Assembly (NCBI GenBank): GCA_013339895.1
Contig: JABACO010000016.1
Coordinates: 62,001 to 126,000 of the forward strand
DNA: 64,000 nucleotides
DNA from: Ephydatia muelleri
Taxonomy: Eukaryota; Porifera; Demospongiae; Spongillida; Spongillidae
Reading direction: 5' to 3'
Shown: positions 21,131 to 31,877 of the stretch, piece by piece
Numbering within the stretch: position 1 is the stretch's first letter
Layout: every line of letters starts with the position of its first letter
Made by a program: the position numbers and the translations under genes
The notes under the pieces: generated by a model
Databases searched by the model: none
The model's input: only the letters and a program-made list of their open reading frames with translations
What the model was told of the DNA's origin: nothing

Positions 21131-22724
21131 CTGTGCTATGATAGCTTGCCTGCGCCTGAGCTTGGGCATGATTTTGTGGGAGATTGGGCAATTTTCGGGC
21201 GTGAGCATCAATGATGATAAACTTTCCGCTTTGATACTACCTACATTAACCATAGCCGCGCACTACTCTATCACCGGTGATGATTAAAAGGCTTCTTAAT
21301 TTCAAAAAAAATACACTACAAGCAAGTTAACACATCGGAGTCATCGCGCATGTCTATGGATCACGTGCACGGTATCCAATCCTTCCACTTTATGGTTATA
21401 AACGAAGACAGAACTAAAAAAAAAATTCACCGATATGAAAGTTATAGTCGCTTTTCACATGCAATCAAGTAGCATGAAATTTCTATAGTGTATCCTAATA
21501 TGGAGGGGTATCAGCAGAACAGTGTGCCTCGCCCATATCATCATCGGAAGAGCCATTTAGATCGGCCATCTTGACAGCATCATCGCCCATACCATCATCG
21601 TAATAAGAGCCATCTAGATCGGCCATCTTCGCAAAAGTGCAGCCCACGTGTGTTTGTATGACGTTCAATCAATGGGGGGGAGGGGGGGGGGGGGGCGGAC
21701 TCAATGATGGCAAAGCTGAACTTTGGTGCAAATCGGAAAAGGGATCCCACGCTCACATTGGTAGTTGGACCGCGCAAGAGACTCATCACGTGGATTCTGG
21801 CTGCTTCGAAATAATTTCAAGCCCCACGACCATTGGAAACATGCTAGCGGGTTCGCTTAACGTATTATGAGGTCCGGGTACGCGACTGTTATGAGGCTGT
21901 AAAGAACAGTTATATTGTTATTGTTATTTATGTTTATCGCTGAATCAATTATTAATAATGATTTTACACCATACACAAACAGTTAGGAGGGTGGGAGCTC
22001 CCTGGCCAGGATGGCTCTGGCGATGGACCGGACCAGGGTCATATTCAATTTTTATTCAAGTCATTTATTTATTTTTTTAATACAGGAATACAAGATACAA
22101 TAAAATAGCACATTATTATTATTATTACATACACTGTATGCACTGCAATTCTACCTATCATTACCTACGCTACTCGCATGAGTCCTATGCTGCAGACCCC
22201 CTCACTAAGATGGCTTTTATTAATATTTTTATTACAAAACGTGTGTACAGCAATTATTACCATTACACAGAGCACACAATTTAAAACTAAATATTATTGT
22301 CGTTCAATTTATCGTACCGATTGAGCCGTAAATACAATATTACTCAGACGTGGGTTTTGCACACCCTCTATTCCCCCCCCCCCAAAACCCCGTCGCGCTT
22401 GTCGCTCATTTCATCCGCTTATGACATTATGACATACCCAATATAATACGACAATACATGCACATGACGTCAATTGCACATTAAGTCGTCCGTCGCTTAA
22501 GTGATACTCTAACTGAAACACTTATGATAGCATACAGACAAATAGCTTTATGATCTTCCTGACTCTAATTTGGTATTACTTTTAACTATTGTAAAAAGGC
22601 GCACGTGGCAAGTGCAGCTGATTGAATATCTTGAAAGCTAAACCCGGCGAAGCTAGCTAAACGACTGAAGTAATTTCTCATTTTTATGTTGTAAAGGAAG
22701 GATGTAATTAATACAAACTGAAAT
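21131..22724. other. AT-rich non-coding stretch with a poly(G) tract
   Basis: No exon or known element was recognised. A G-run of more than 20 bases broken by single A and C residues lies at about 21674-21698, and a C-run lies near 22373-22383. ATT/TAT-rich simple sequence occurs around 21900-22140. Confidence 0.5.
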
Positions 22725-23683
22725 ACACGCAATTGTAAATTGCAGTAGCACAGGAATTATCAATGTAGAAGTAGCATACACGATTATGTGCATGGACACT
22801 TACACCAGCAGTGGGTTTCCTTTCTTTTCTTTTTTCACTCCTGCAGGAATGCTGGTGTTGAAGTGCGGGTTTTAGAAGTTGGTAAAAATGCTCATGAACA
22901 TTCCTTGAATTCGAGCAGTTTAAATATCACAATAATTCAAATTCATACTAGAAGAGGGCTCACCGATTATCCAGAAAGGAAGAGCTGCCAGAAGTCAACA
23001 CAGGGTCTCAACAGTGAATAGACACTCGCTGAACCGGCCGTCGTTGCACGTATCTCACGTGCTAATCGTTACATGCTGCGATGACCAATTAGCAAATGGC
23101 ACTACTGGATTATGGCCTCTTACCCCGTACCTTGTCGCCGTTCACATCACCTCGAGCATCATTTCCAATCACGACAGTGCTTTTTCAAAGCGTGCATGTT
23201 TGCAAGTTTGGACTATTCTGTTAACAAGGCGTTAAAAGGAATATGAATAAATTATTTCCATTGGCAGAAAAAGGAATTCTAAAAACTCTTAAAACTTAGT
23301 GCTGATTTGAAGTTCTTTTAGTCTGACCTGAAATTAGACATCTTTCATTATAAGTTTGAGTACACAAAGTAACATATTCCTTTCCTATTCTATATGATGT
23401 GCGTTTGTCTAGAAGTAACACCTTGACTAAACTAGTCAAACTTCAAATAACGCCAATTGACAGATATCGCGGCACAAAACACACTAAGGGTTAGACAAAT
23501 CTTTCCTTACTTCTCTTCGCCTTGTTGAACCGAAGTGAAGGATTACACGAGCGCTAACTTTGCAAGATATCGCCTTCAACGCAACTGAAATGAAATTTAA
23601 AGCAGCATACATGGTTTAAATGTCGCGGTGATTATGGCGCATGCGCATATTCATGTTTGGTAAATAAAATTACGGTATCCCAG
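22725..23683. repeat. Segmental duplication, copy 1
   Basis: It shares order and sequence with 23805-24816. Both have ACACTTACACCAGCAGTGGG, a T/C-rich tract ending in CTTGCAGGA or CCTGCAGGA, AGAAGAGGGCTCAC, CTCTTCGCCTTGTT and GCGCATGCGC, and both end with TAGAATTACGGTATCCC-like sequence. The copies have diverged with indels. Part of the left end also occurs at 17760-17900. Confidence 0.8.
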
Positions 23684-23804
23684 TGCAAATAAATGTTCAG
23701 CAGTATCCCAAGAAGATTGCCACCTCTGAAGCCGCCATTTTATTTGCTAGCTGCGCGATTGAAGTGTTTTGCTTTTTGTGTTGTAAAATTTAGAAACGTT
23801 TATG

Positions 23805-24816
23805 CTACGTAATGAGTACAAACTTACTCAAGAATACATGTAAATTGGAGTGGAGTACTACTGTAATAAAAACAAATGTAGAAGTAGTATGCATGATCAT
23901 GTTGTATTTATACATGGACACTTACACCAGCAGTGGGGCTTTTTTCTTTTCACCCTTGCAGGAGTGCTGGAGTGTGGATGTTGGAGTGCGGGTTGTAGAC
24001 GTTGATAAAATGTTCACCGTATCCATGAACGCCAAACATTCCTCTAAGTGTAGAGGAAGCATTTAGAATAATTAAAGTTAACTGTAGAAGAGGGCTCACA
24101 AATGAAGACCTGCTCAGGGTCCAAACAAGTGTGTAGACGCTCGCTGAACCACACTACCTGCACATTGCACTATCTCACGTGCTAATTGTTACATGCACGC
24201 AAGTGATTATGGCATGCGTTTCGGAATAAGTTAACATGCTTTCACTGTACCATATCGCCCGTTGTGACGTATATACCTCCAAGTATCATCCTCCAAGCAA
24301 GGCGGTGCTTTTCCAAAGCGTGTTTGTAAGGCTGAACCAATCTGTCAAGAAGGCATTAAAAAGATTGTGAATAAATTACACCCATTGGTTAGATTACATT
24401 GGTAGATAAAAATAAAATAATAAAATAAAAAACTATAAGTGCTGATTTGAATATAGCCTTTAAGTAGTCTGCCTTGAAATCTTTCGTTATCAGTTCCAGT
24501 AGACAAAGTTACGTATTCCTTTAATTCCTATTTTTCGATATGCGTCTGTCTAGCAGCAACACCTTGCTGACTTCAAAGAAACGCTAATTGACCGATGCCG
24601 CGGCACAAAAATACACTACAGCAAATCTTTTCTTAATTCTCTTCGCCTTGTTCAACCGAAGTGCAGGATTACACGAGATGCAAGCTTTGAAAAAAAATGC
24701 AGCGGGATCGTCTTCGACGCAAAATTAATTTTCAGGCAGCATACGCGGTTTAAATTTCGCGGTTTTAAATGCGCATGCGCTTATTCATATTTGGTAAATA
24801 GAATTACGGTATCCCC
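23805..24816. repeat. Segmental duplication, copy 2
   Basis: Diverged partner of 22725-23683, starting at AATGAGTACAAACTTACTC and ending at ATTACGGTATCCCC. No coding frame is conserved between the two copies, so it is probably a tandemly duplicated mobile-element fragment or non-coding repeat. Confidence 0.8.
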
Positions 24817-26621
24817 TTGGAGGAAGGCCATCGCCTTACTAATGTAGAGTATCGAGTGAGAGAAAAAGAATATTATTAGAATGCGCCCAAAAATGTTTCG
24901 CCACCACATGTTCTATTTTTGTTCACTTTGTTTTAAATTAGTGATTTTTTTAATACCTCGATTTTTTTTTAAAAGAGCTAGCTAGTGTTTATTATTTAAT
25001 GACTGGCTAAATAAACTCATATACAAATATGGCCTATTATATATTTTAATTCAGTTTAAGTTATTAAAAATACTCCATGCAAAATACTAATAGTAGTTAA
25101 GGCAGTCAATGGACCCGAATAGTTGGCAGTAGCGATAAAATACCTGCATGCCACGGAGCGTTGTAGTTGCACAAGATGGAGTGATTCGGTCTGCCATTTA
25201 GCTCAGCTGCATTGCTACTGGTGGGCGTCTTTACTCCCTCTGTTTGCCCGCATTTGAAGCTATACAGACGGTGGTGAGAAATACGTACAGTGTAAGAGTT
25301 GTGGTGTGGGAGGACGTATTCTCCCCTAGTAGGTATTTTTATTTTTGTAGGCGTGCGCACCATTGCCTCCTTAGCAGCCTCTATACCTCGTCCCCAGCTC
25401 ATCTGTACTCATTAAGCTTGTCTCTAATACGCCAGACCCGTTTCTCCCTTTGCGCACTCACCTTACGAAGACTTTTTACGTGTCGGGCGACAACAGCGAC
25501 AAAATGAACCAAATTTTCTTACTTCATTTCTACCTTCTTTTGCGAGTCTGCTCTCCAGGTCTCCAGGTCCACCATAAAAAATGGAATGCGTTTGTACGCA
25601 ATTCAAGAAAAATTTGCATGGTGAATAATGAATGAGCTTTATTATTATTACAATGCTCCACCTTAAATCTGTGAGCAATTATTATTTATTAGTCGGAGTG
25701 GTAGGGGTTTAAATTAATTTTCCAATTTTCACAACCATATGTAACAATGATGTCAACGGACACTGAGATGCCACTGTCCCAACAGGTGACCAAGATGTCT
25801 GCTGGACAAGTTTCCCAGTCCCCAACCACAGCCAACTTCGAGATGTGCAGCCACACCAGCCAGCATTGAAGAACACATCAGGCTAAGCCTGTAGTATCCC
25901 CTTATATGGTCAGGTGCATATCTCGATAAGAGCATTTCTTCTTCTGCTCACTGAATGGTTCATTCCCAGCTAATATTTGAAACTCATTTTGGCGAAGGTT
26001 CAAGAGACACAAGACACAGCAATGAAAAGCATGTGGCCTTACCAGCAATGGAAATGATGAGGCGCACCTGAATTGTACCTGTTTGTGTAAATGTGGGACT
26101 GTGCTTCTGTAAGGTGTTGTAGTGAGCAATGAACTCATCCAAATAGAAACCAGCCCCGCATAACAGTAAAATGACTGCCAGTCACATTATGGTTCATATT
26201 TCTTTTTTATTTTTATTTATTATTTCAAAAATTGATGTTATGGTCACCACCAATGCAGCCTTGCCCCTCCCCACGGCCACCACCCCTACCCCCCTACTCC
26301 CCCCCCCCCCCCCCCCCCCCTCCATCACCAAACACAAACTCCATCACAAAATCTACAAGGACAGGTAATCACACAGCTGACTGGAAAGATCAAACAATTG
26401 CTATTGTCTCTGGCTCAATTCATGGCATACAAGGACCTACATGGGATGTACATGTAGACAATAGAGTTGGCCCCCATCATGATTCCCTGGTACAGTGAAC
26501 TACATGGACTGTGGGTCGACAAGACCACACTTGTGCTTCTTGGAGTCCATCCAGGTCGCTGTACTCCCACATGATGGTCCACATTGCATTGTGTGTGTGA
26601 ATGACATAGGTGTGACTTCAT
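24817..26621. other. No gene supported; poly(C) tract
   Basis: Several frames of 60-98 codons exist, such as 25106-25402 on the minus strand, but none shows a recognisable domain or clear pair of splice sites. A C-run of about 20 lies at about 26300-26322. Confidence 0.4.
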
Positions 26622-26767
26622 GAAGGAATCATCAAGCTTCTGCATGGCTTTGTCAAACTTTAACAGGTACTGATAGCGCAGGAGTGGATGGTTGGTGAGC
26701 TTCATCTGTCTGCGAGCTCCCTGCTGTGGGAAGTCCAGCCACTCTGAGTGACCACACTCTCGTTTCC
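26622..26767 (-). pseudogene. GBE1: Glycogen branching enzyme exon relic (C-terminal part of catalytic region)
   Basis: The minus strand reads GNE, then after a frame change [16 protein letters not shown], then [18 protein letters not shown]. Animal 1,4-alpha-glucan branching enzyme has a GNEFGHPEWLDFPR stretch followed by a short Tyr-rich loop, ARRQ and LLRYxxLxxFD in the same order. The loop between the Pro and ARRQ is shortened and there is a frameshift after GNE, so this is not functional. The peptide loses similarity after the KLD. It lies downstream, in the right order, of a second fragment at 27090-27225. Confidence 0.65.
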
Positions 26768-27089
26768 TATATGGAGTTACATCACCCTAGTCTCGGCCCC
26801 ACGTCACCGCGCGAATGGATTACATCATCGTACCATGGTGTGTCATTTAGAGACTGGGGCCGAGACCTCCTCACTCCCTAGTGGTGGGCTATGCAGGCTG
26901 TGACCCAGTCGAACCCCGCCAAACTCATGTATGAAATAATATTCATTTACCACATGTTTGTTCCCTGAACATGCTGTCGTGTGTTATTTATTATCAGCAG
27001 CAGCTTATGATAGTACGTCTAAATAATAAAGCGAGATTTTATTAACCACGCCCGATGTACCGCCGCCCCTCCCCATACCATTTCCGTCC

Positions 27090-27225
27090 TGATCAGTCAG
27101 TGCTCCGTCAAACTGGTTCAGCCCGTCCAGCACTGCACGTTCTTGGCTGTGCACCACATCCGGTATCACAAAGACCGTCTCGTGTATTCAACAACAGCTT
27201 CTTCACCTCGCTGCCGTGTCACGAA
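27090..27225 (-). pseudogene. GBE1: Glycogen branching enzyme exon relic (N-terminal side of barrel)
   Basis: The minus strand reads VFVIPDVVHSQERAVLDGLN followed by QFDG. This resembles the LxDVVHSHASKNxxDGLNxFDG block of GH13 glycogen branching enzymes, the first conserved barrel motif. Just upstream a different frame reads RHGSEVKKLLLNTRDG, resembling the YGTPEELKxLVDxAHxxG helix that precedes it. The frame break between them and the His to Gln change in the conserved HSH indicate a dead copy. The middle of the enzyme is absent: only about 320 bases separate this piece from the later exon relic. Confidence 0.6.
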
Positions 27226-27811
27226 TAGGCGTAGGAGTCGGTGGCCTCAGGCCCGCCCCGCCCCCTCCCCAATGCTTTAATAAAAAGGACGCTACATTAT
27301 ATGTGCCTCCCCAATATTTGGAGACATGTACTCGTTCTTTTTATGTATGATTTCGCTGATTATGCGAGTCCAACGCTATTATTATTATTTTTTATCAATA
27401 ATTAGACTGCTATTTAGAGAAGATCTTAAGCCATGTTTTCTCTATGGCAAATGAAAGACGACAGGGATACTCTACTTGGACACACTTGCCTATAGTTTGG
27501 AAACACTTTTTCTTTTACATTTGGCCTTATAATGGCATATCGATAGATTCTGACCTTTCTTGTGTCCTGACTTGTTCATTTATAGGGTTAAACTGCAACG
27601 TCTTCCGCAATGCCCCCATTTAGTGTAAGTCAATTATTATCCATCGATCAATTGGTCCGACAATCAATGCCAAGTTGTAAATTAATAAAAGTCAGAATTG
27701 AAATTTAATTAGCACTTGGTTCATTTACAATCAAAACCCTCATAAATCAACATATTCAAAGCCCTCCGTTATCAAAGTTTTAAGATTAAACAAAGTTGCG
27801 CAAAACACGAA
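27226..27811. other. No gene seen, flank of the LTR element
   Basis: AT-rich sequence with no recognised exon or repeat up to the TATG target duplication of the gypsy element. Confidence 0.4.
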
Positions 27812-27815
27812 TATG

Positions 27816-27930
27816 TGTAACGCATACACCGGAAATAGGTAAATGAGAAGAACATTTACATGCATACAAGTGACTTCTTATATAACATAAAAGAATGTTC
27901 TAGAGCAGATCAGCACGTGATGTCGTTACA
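27816..27930 (-). repeat. 3' LTR, 115 bp
   Basis: Identical base for base to 32753-32867. It ends in perfect 7-bp inverted termini TGTAACG...CGTTACA. In element orientation it is the downstream LTR, preceded by a purine-rich tract. Confidence 0.95.
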
Positions 27931-27949
27931 CTGCTCCCTCCTTGAAGAG
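27931..27949 (-). promoter_or_regulatory. Polypurine tract
   Basis: On the minus strand AAGGAGGGAGCAG abuts the downstream LTR, the expected place for plus-strand DNA priming. The tract is short and interrupted by a C. Confidence 0.6.
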
Positions 27950-27968
27950 GACACGTCCACGTGTCATG

Positions 27969-30171
27969 CTAAAAATAAGTCCAACTTCCAAGCCTTTCTG
28001 GAGGCTGTCTGCTGCGGCTAGAACGACGCAGAGGGACTTGTTCAACTTGTTGAGGCTCTGTGTCATCACCATCATCCTGCTCACCAACTTCCTCTACTGG
28101 GTCTTCATGATAATGTTCTACTGGCTGTTGAGTTTCCTCGTCAGCTGGTGCTAATTGCGCAGCCTGGTTCTGTGGCACTACCACCATGTCATACATTTCT
28201 TCATTCACATCGTGCGGTGGGATGGTCTGCCTAGCTGGTACATCACCCTGCTGTGAAGGACCTGCTTCTTCTGTATGCTCCACCCTGTGCAAGTATGGCT
28301 TCAACCTGTCAAAATGTACTGTGTGCTGTTTGTGAGGACTGGCATCTTGTTTGATTTTGTATACGCAATTATTTAGCACATCCACCACTGTGTATGGCCC
28401 TTTCCAAAATCTATGCAACTTCTTAGAATACCCCCGTGGTACTGCTGCATTGTGTAGCCATACTTTGTCCCCTTTAACAAAAGGGTTACCTGCAACCTTT
28501 GTGTCGTACAACAGTTTATGTCTTTTCTGCTCAGCAGAAAGGTGCTGTCGTACACGTTCATAAGCTTCGCTCAACCACTTCCGTAATTCCTTAACATACA
28601 CTGGAACATTAGTAGGCTGACCAGAACCTGTGGGCAAACCAAACATGACATCGATAGGCAGCTGCACCTCTCTGCCAAACATCGGTGTATGTTTGGTAGC
28701 CTCATGGACACTAGTCCGATATGCCAACATAAGGCACGGTAGCTTCAGGTCCCAGTTGCTTTCGTCATCAACTGCTGCCATTCTCAACATCGACAATAAA
28801 GTCCTGTTGAAACGCTCAATCATGCCGTCTGATTGCGGGTGGTAGGGCGTGGTCCTGGTCTTGACAATTCCCATCAGCTGACAGAGCTCTTTTATTAGGG
28901 ATGATTCAAAGCTTCTACCCTGATCTGTATGGAGGTGTGTCGGTGCCCCAAACCTGGAAACAAACTCATTAACAAACACACGAGCTACTGTAACTGTCTC
29001 CATGTCTGGGATAGCAAACGCTTCCGTCCACTTGGTAAAGTAATCACCGATTACCAACACGTACTTATTTGAACGGGGTGTCAACGGTAGAGGACCCAGG
29101 ATATCCATCGCCACACGTTGCATAGGGGTTGTAGAAACGTCCGCTTGCAATGGAGCGTGACGGTGTTTAGGTGGCGACTTCGTCGACCCACACAAATTAC
29201 ACGAATCACACCATCCCTGCACATCCCGGCGCTGCCCAACCCAGTAAAATCTACGTCTGACCTTTTCCAGTACCTTGCCCACTCCTAAGTGGCCTGCCGT
29301 AGGAGAGTCGTGAAGCTCAGCAAGTACAGTTGGTACCAAACTGGGTGGAATAACTAACTGGAAACATTTATTTAAACCCCCGCCCCCTGCATCTTCCCAA
29401 CGCCGATACAACACTCCATCTATTACTTCTAGGTACTTCTTCTGGGCCCAGAGGCTCTTCATCACATGGCTAGCACTCGGTGGACAACGCCGAGGCTGGG
29501 TTTTTGGATGCTCTACCCACTCTATCACCTGTTCTATACCCTCGTCTCTGGACTGCAACTCACGAATCTCCCGTTTAGACAGCTGTGACAGCCAGCTATC
29601 CGTGCGGTCCAGAGGTATGCTGTTGGCATTGACTGCAGGGGCATCCTGGCAGGGTACGCGAGACAAAGCATCAGCATTAGTATGCTTCTTCCCGGGACGA
29701 TGTTGGACTGTGAATTCGTATTCTGCAAGCGATTCCAGCCACCTGGCCACTTGTCCTTCTGGTTCCTTGAATGAGTAGAGCCACTGAAGAGCACTGTGGT
29801 CAGTCCGTACTGTAAATGGTCTCCCCAAAAGATATGGACGGAATTGACCAACCGCCCACATCAACGCTAGCATTTCTTTCCGGGTGGCGCAGTACTTCTT
29901 TTCAGGCTTCGTTAATGATCTGCTTGCATATGAAATCACATTTTCACCACCCCCAATGCATTGCGACAACACCGCACCCAGACCATCTCCACTAGCATCG
30001 CAATCAACTGTAAATTCTATTTCAAAATCTGGGTATGCCAAAATCGGGGAAGTTGTCAGCATTTTCTTCAGGGAACTAAATGCATGTTCACATACTTTCG
30101 TCCACTCCCATGGCTTACCCTTTTCCAGCAGGTGATTGAGGGGGGCAGCGATGCTGGCAAAGCCTTCACAA
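27969..30171 (-). CDS. pol: gypsy pol part 3: RNase H and integrase
   Basis: A long open frame carries the RNase H domain (FTVDCDASGDGLGAVLSQ; RTDHSALQWL; RPGKKHTNADALSR). The integrase HHCC zinc finger follows (HDSPTAGHLG ... CDSCNLC), then the catalytic core with D in MDILGPLPL, D in LHTDQGRSF and E in GMIERFNRTL, and a GPY/F-like module (FWKGPYTVVDVLNN). The tail is acidic and Gln-rich and ends in an Arg/Ser-rich patch before the stop at 27969. All catalytic residues are present. It joins the RT frame only across a one-base frame change near 30170, where the RT frame continues with unrelated residues to a stop at 30068. The usable start here comes from translation of pol, not from a separate ATG. 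Confidence 0.9.
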
Positions 30172-31660
30172 ATCGCCGATAATAAGAGGCAAGACCGAGA
30201 AACTGTCTTAGCTCTTTCTGGGTAGTCGGCGAGGGCCAGCTGAGAATGCATTCGACTTTCAGTGGATCCGTTTGCACTCCGCCACTGGAAACTATGTAGC
30301 CCAGGTAATTAACCTTCCGACGAAGCAGTCGGCACTTTTTAGGCTTCAATTTCATTCCAGCTGCCTGTAACCTCTCCAGTACCTCTTCCAGCCTTGTGAG
30401 GTGTTCTTTGACTGTGCGACTGTAGATAATGATGTCGTCTAAATATACGAGGCAAGAAGACCAATGAAGGCCTGCCAGGACTAGTTCCATCAGGCGCTGA
30501 AAGGTACTGGGTGCATTACACAGGCCAAACGGCATCACACAAAACTGGTATAGACCATACGGAGTAGTAAACGCCGTCTTCTCTCGATCCTCCGGTGCTA
30601 CTTTCACCTGCCAGTAGCCACTGGCCAGGTCAAGTGTTGAAAACCAACATGCTCCATGCAGTGCATCCAAAGTCTCGTCAATCCTTGGAATGGGATGTGC
30701 GTCCTTCCTGGTGACTGAATTTAACTGACGGAAATCAACACAAAATCTGGTCGAACCGTCTTTCTTCTTCACCAACACTATTGGCGACGCCCACGGCCCA
30801 TTCGAAGGTTCAATTACATTGTTATCAAGCATGCTCTCAACTAATTTCTTCACCTCCTTAAGATGATGAAAGGGTAGCCGTCGAGGAGCTTGCTTAACGG
30901 GTTTTGCATTCTCTGTGTTGATATGATGTTGAATCATTTCCGTTCTCCCAATATCTGAATCGGACAAAGATATGACGTCGGAGAATCGGTGCAACAGTTC
31001 CTTCAGCTGTTTCCGTTCTTCTGACGAGAGATCCTCCGCATCGCAGACTAGGCTGGTAATAATGCTCTCGAGACTCTCTTGAGATCTGCTACCTACTTCT
31101 GGGGAGGAGCCTGACAGTACACAAACACACTTGCTCTCGTCAACAGAATGAAACTTTCCCACCTTCTCTCCTTTGAGAACTCTTATGGCTGTTGGGTTTG
31201 GATTCATGATCTGTATCATTGTGACACCATTCTTATTTCGAGAGATAGAGTGGGCCACAGCAAGTCCATGCCGCTCCATGAACAGGGGCTCTGGTTCCAG
31301 CAGACCACAGAACTCTTCACGTGCCACAGCACACAGACCCTCACCTAGAGTCAGACTGACTGGAACCTGCATCTCACATTGTTCCTGTATGCATGTGTCT
31401 TCCATTAACACAGCACTGCACATTACAGGATAACATGGTGACACGCATTGTCCCTTACAATGCACGGGAACTAACTTGCCACCAGCAAGTAATGTCTTGG
31501 TAGTGTAGTCAAGTACACAGCCATGAGCAACAAGGAAATCAGCACCCAATATACACTCTTGTGTAAGGCTCTTTGCAACCAAGATTGGATGCAGTCCTAC
31601 CAACCCACCTATTTCTACTGAAAGGGTGACCTGCCCCAACATCTCCAGACTGCTACCCAT
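30068..31660 (-). CDS. pol: gypsy pol part 2: protease end and reverse transcriptase
   Basis: The frame starts inside the retropepsin domain (ILGADFLVAHGCVLDY is the second conserved protease block) and runs through the reverse transcriptase. RT motifs in order are WASPIVLVKKKDGSTRFCVD, FSTLDLASGYWQV, FCVMPFGLCNAPSTFQRLM, the active site YLDDII, and LGYIVSSGG. The intact YLDD box indicates a polymerase that was recently functional. The frame leaves the true pol frame near 30170 in the RT-RNase H connection and stops at 30068. Upstream it is offset by one base from the protease start at 31653-31877. Confidence 0.9.
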   Translation of the reverse strand: MGSSLEMLGQVTLSVEIGGLVGLHPILVAKSLTQECILGADFLVAHGCVLDYTTKTLLAGGKLVPVHCKGQCVSPCYPVMCSAVLMEDTCIQEQCEMQVPVSLTLGEGLCAVAREEFCGLLEPEPLFMERHGLAVAHSISRNKNGVTMIQIMNPNPTAIRVLKGEKVGKFHSVDESKCVCVLSGSSPEVGSRSQESLESIITSLVCDAEDLSSEERKQLKELLHRFSDVISLSDSDIGRTEMIQHHINTENAKPVKQAPRRLPFHHLKEVKKLVESMLDNNVIEPSNGPWASPIVLVKKKDGSTRFCVDFRQLNSVTRKDAHPIPRIDETLDALHGACWFSTLDLASGYWQVKVAPEDREKTAFTTPYGLYQFCVMPFGLCNAPSTFQRLMELVLAGLHWSSCLVYLDDIIIYSRTVKEHLTRLEEVLERLQAAGMKLKPKKCRLLRRKVNYLGYIVSSGGVQTDPLKVECILSWPSPTTQKELRQFLGLASYYRRFVKALPASLPPSITCWKRVSHGSGRKYVNMHLVP

Positions 31661-31877
31661 CAGCTGTTACAACACTTTTAGAAACGACCTGTAACTCACG
31701 TGTACCACTGTCGACACCTTTTAACTCATTCCACACTTCGGCGCGGAGTATCGTCACTGCGGAGCCTGTGTCCAGCAACATGTCCGTTTTACGACCCTCG
31801 ACTAGTCCTCGTGCCCATGTAGCGGAGCTTGTTTCAATGCTACCCACCTCCGCTGTAGCTGGCTGGTTTTTGGTCAA
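31653..31877 (-). CDS. pol: gypsy pol part 1: protease active site segment
   Basis: The segment encodes the retropepsin catalytic motif DMLLDTGSAVTIL. It overlaps the end of gag by a few bases in the -1 frame, the arrangement expected if pol is made by -1 frameshifting from gag. It stops at 31653, just after the VVTADG stretch. A run of three G on the minus strand (about 31657-31659) makes the next conserved block continue in another frame, so one extra base has disrupted pol or the assembly. Confidence 0.8.
   Translation of the reverse strand: MTKNQPATAEVGSIETSSATWARGLVEGRKTDMLLDTGSAVTILRAEVWNELKGVDSGTRELQVVSKSVVTADG

Noticed and set aside
25106..25402. 98-codon minus frame
   Set aside because: Composition is protein-like and a weak donor follows, but no acceptor, family or neighbour could be supported.
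26780..26880. AGTCTCGGCCCC/GGGGCCGAGAC inverted repeat as a small transposon
   Set aside because: Only about 11 bp of pairing and no duplicated target; could be chance.
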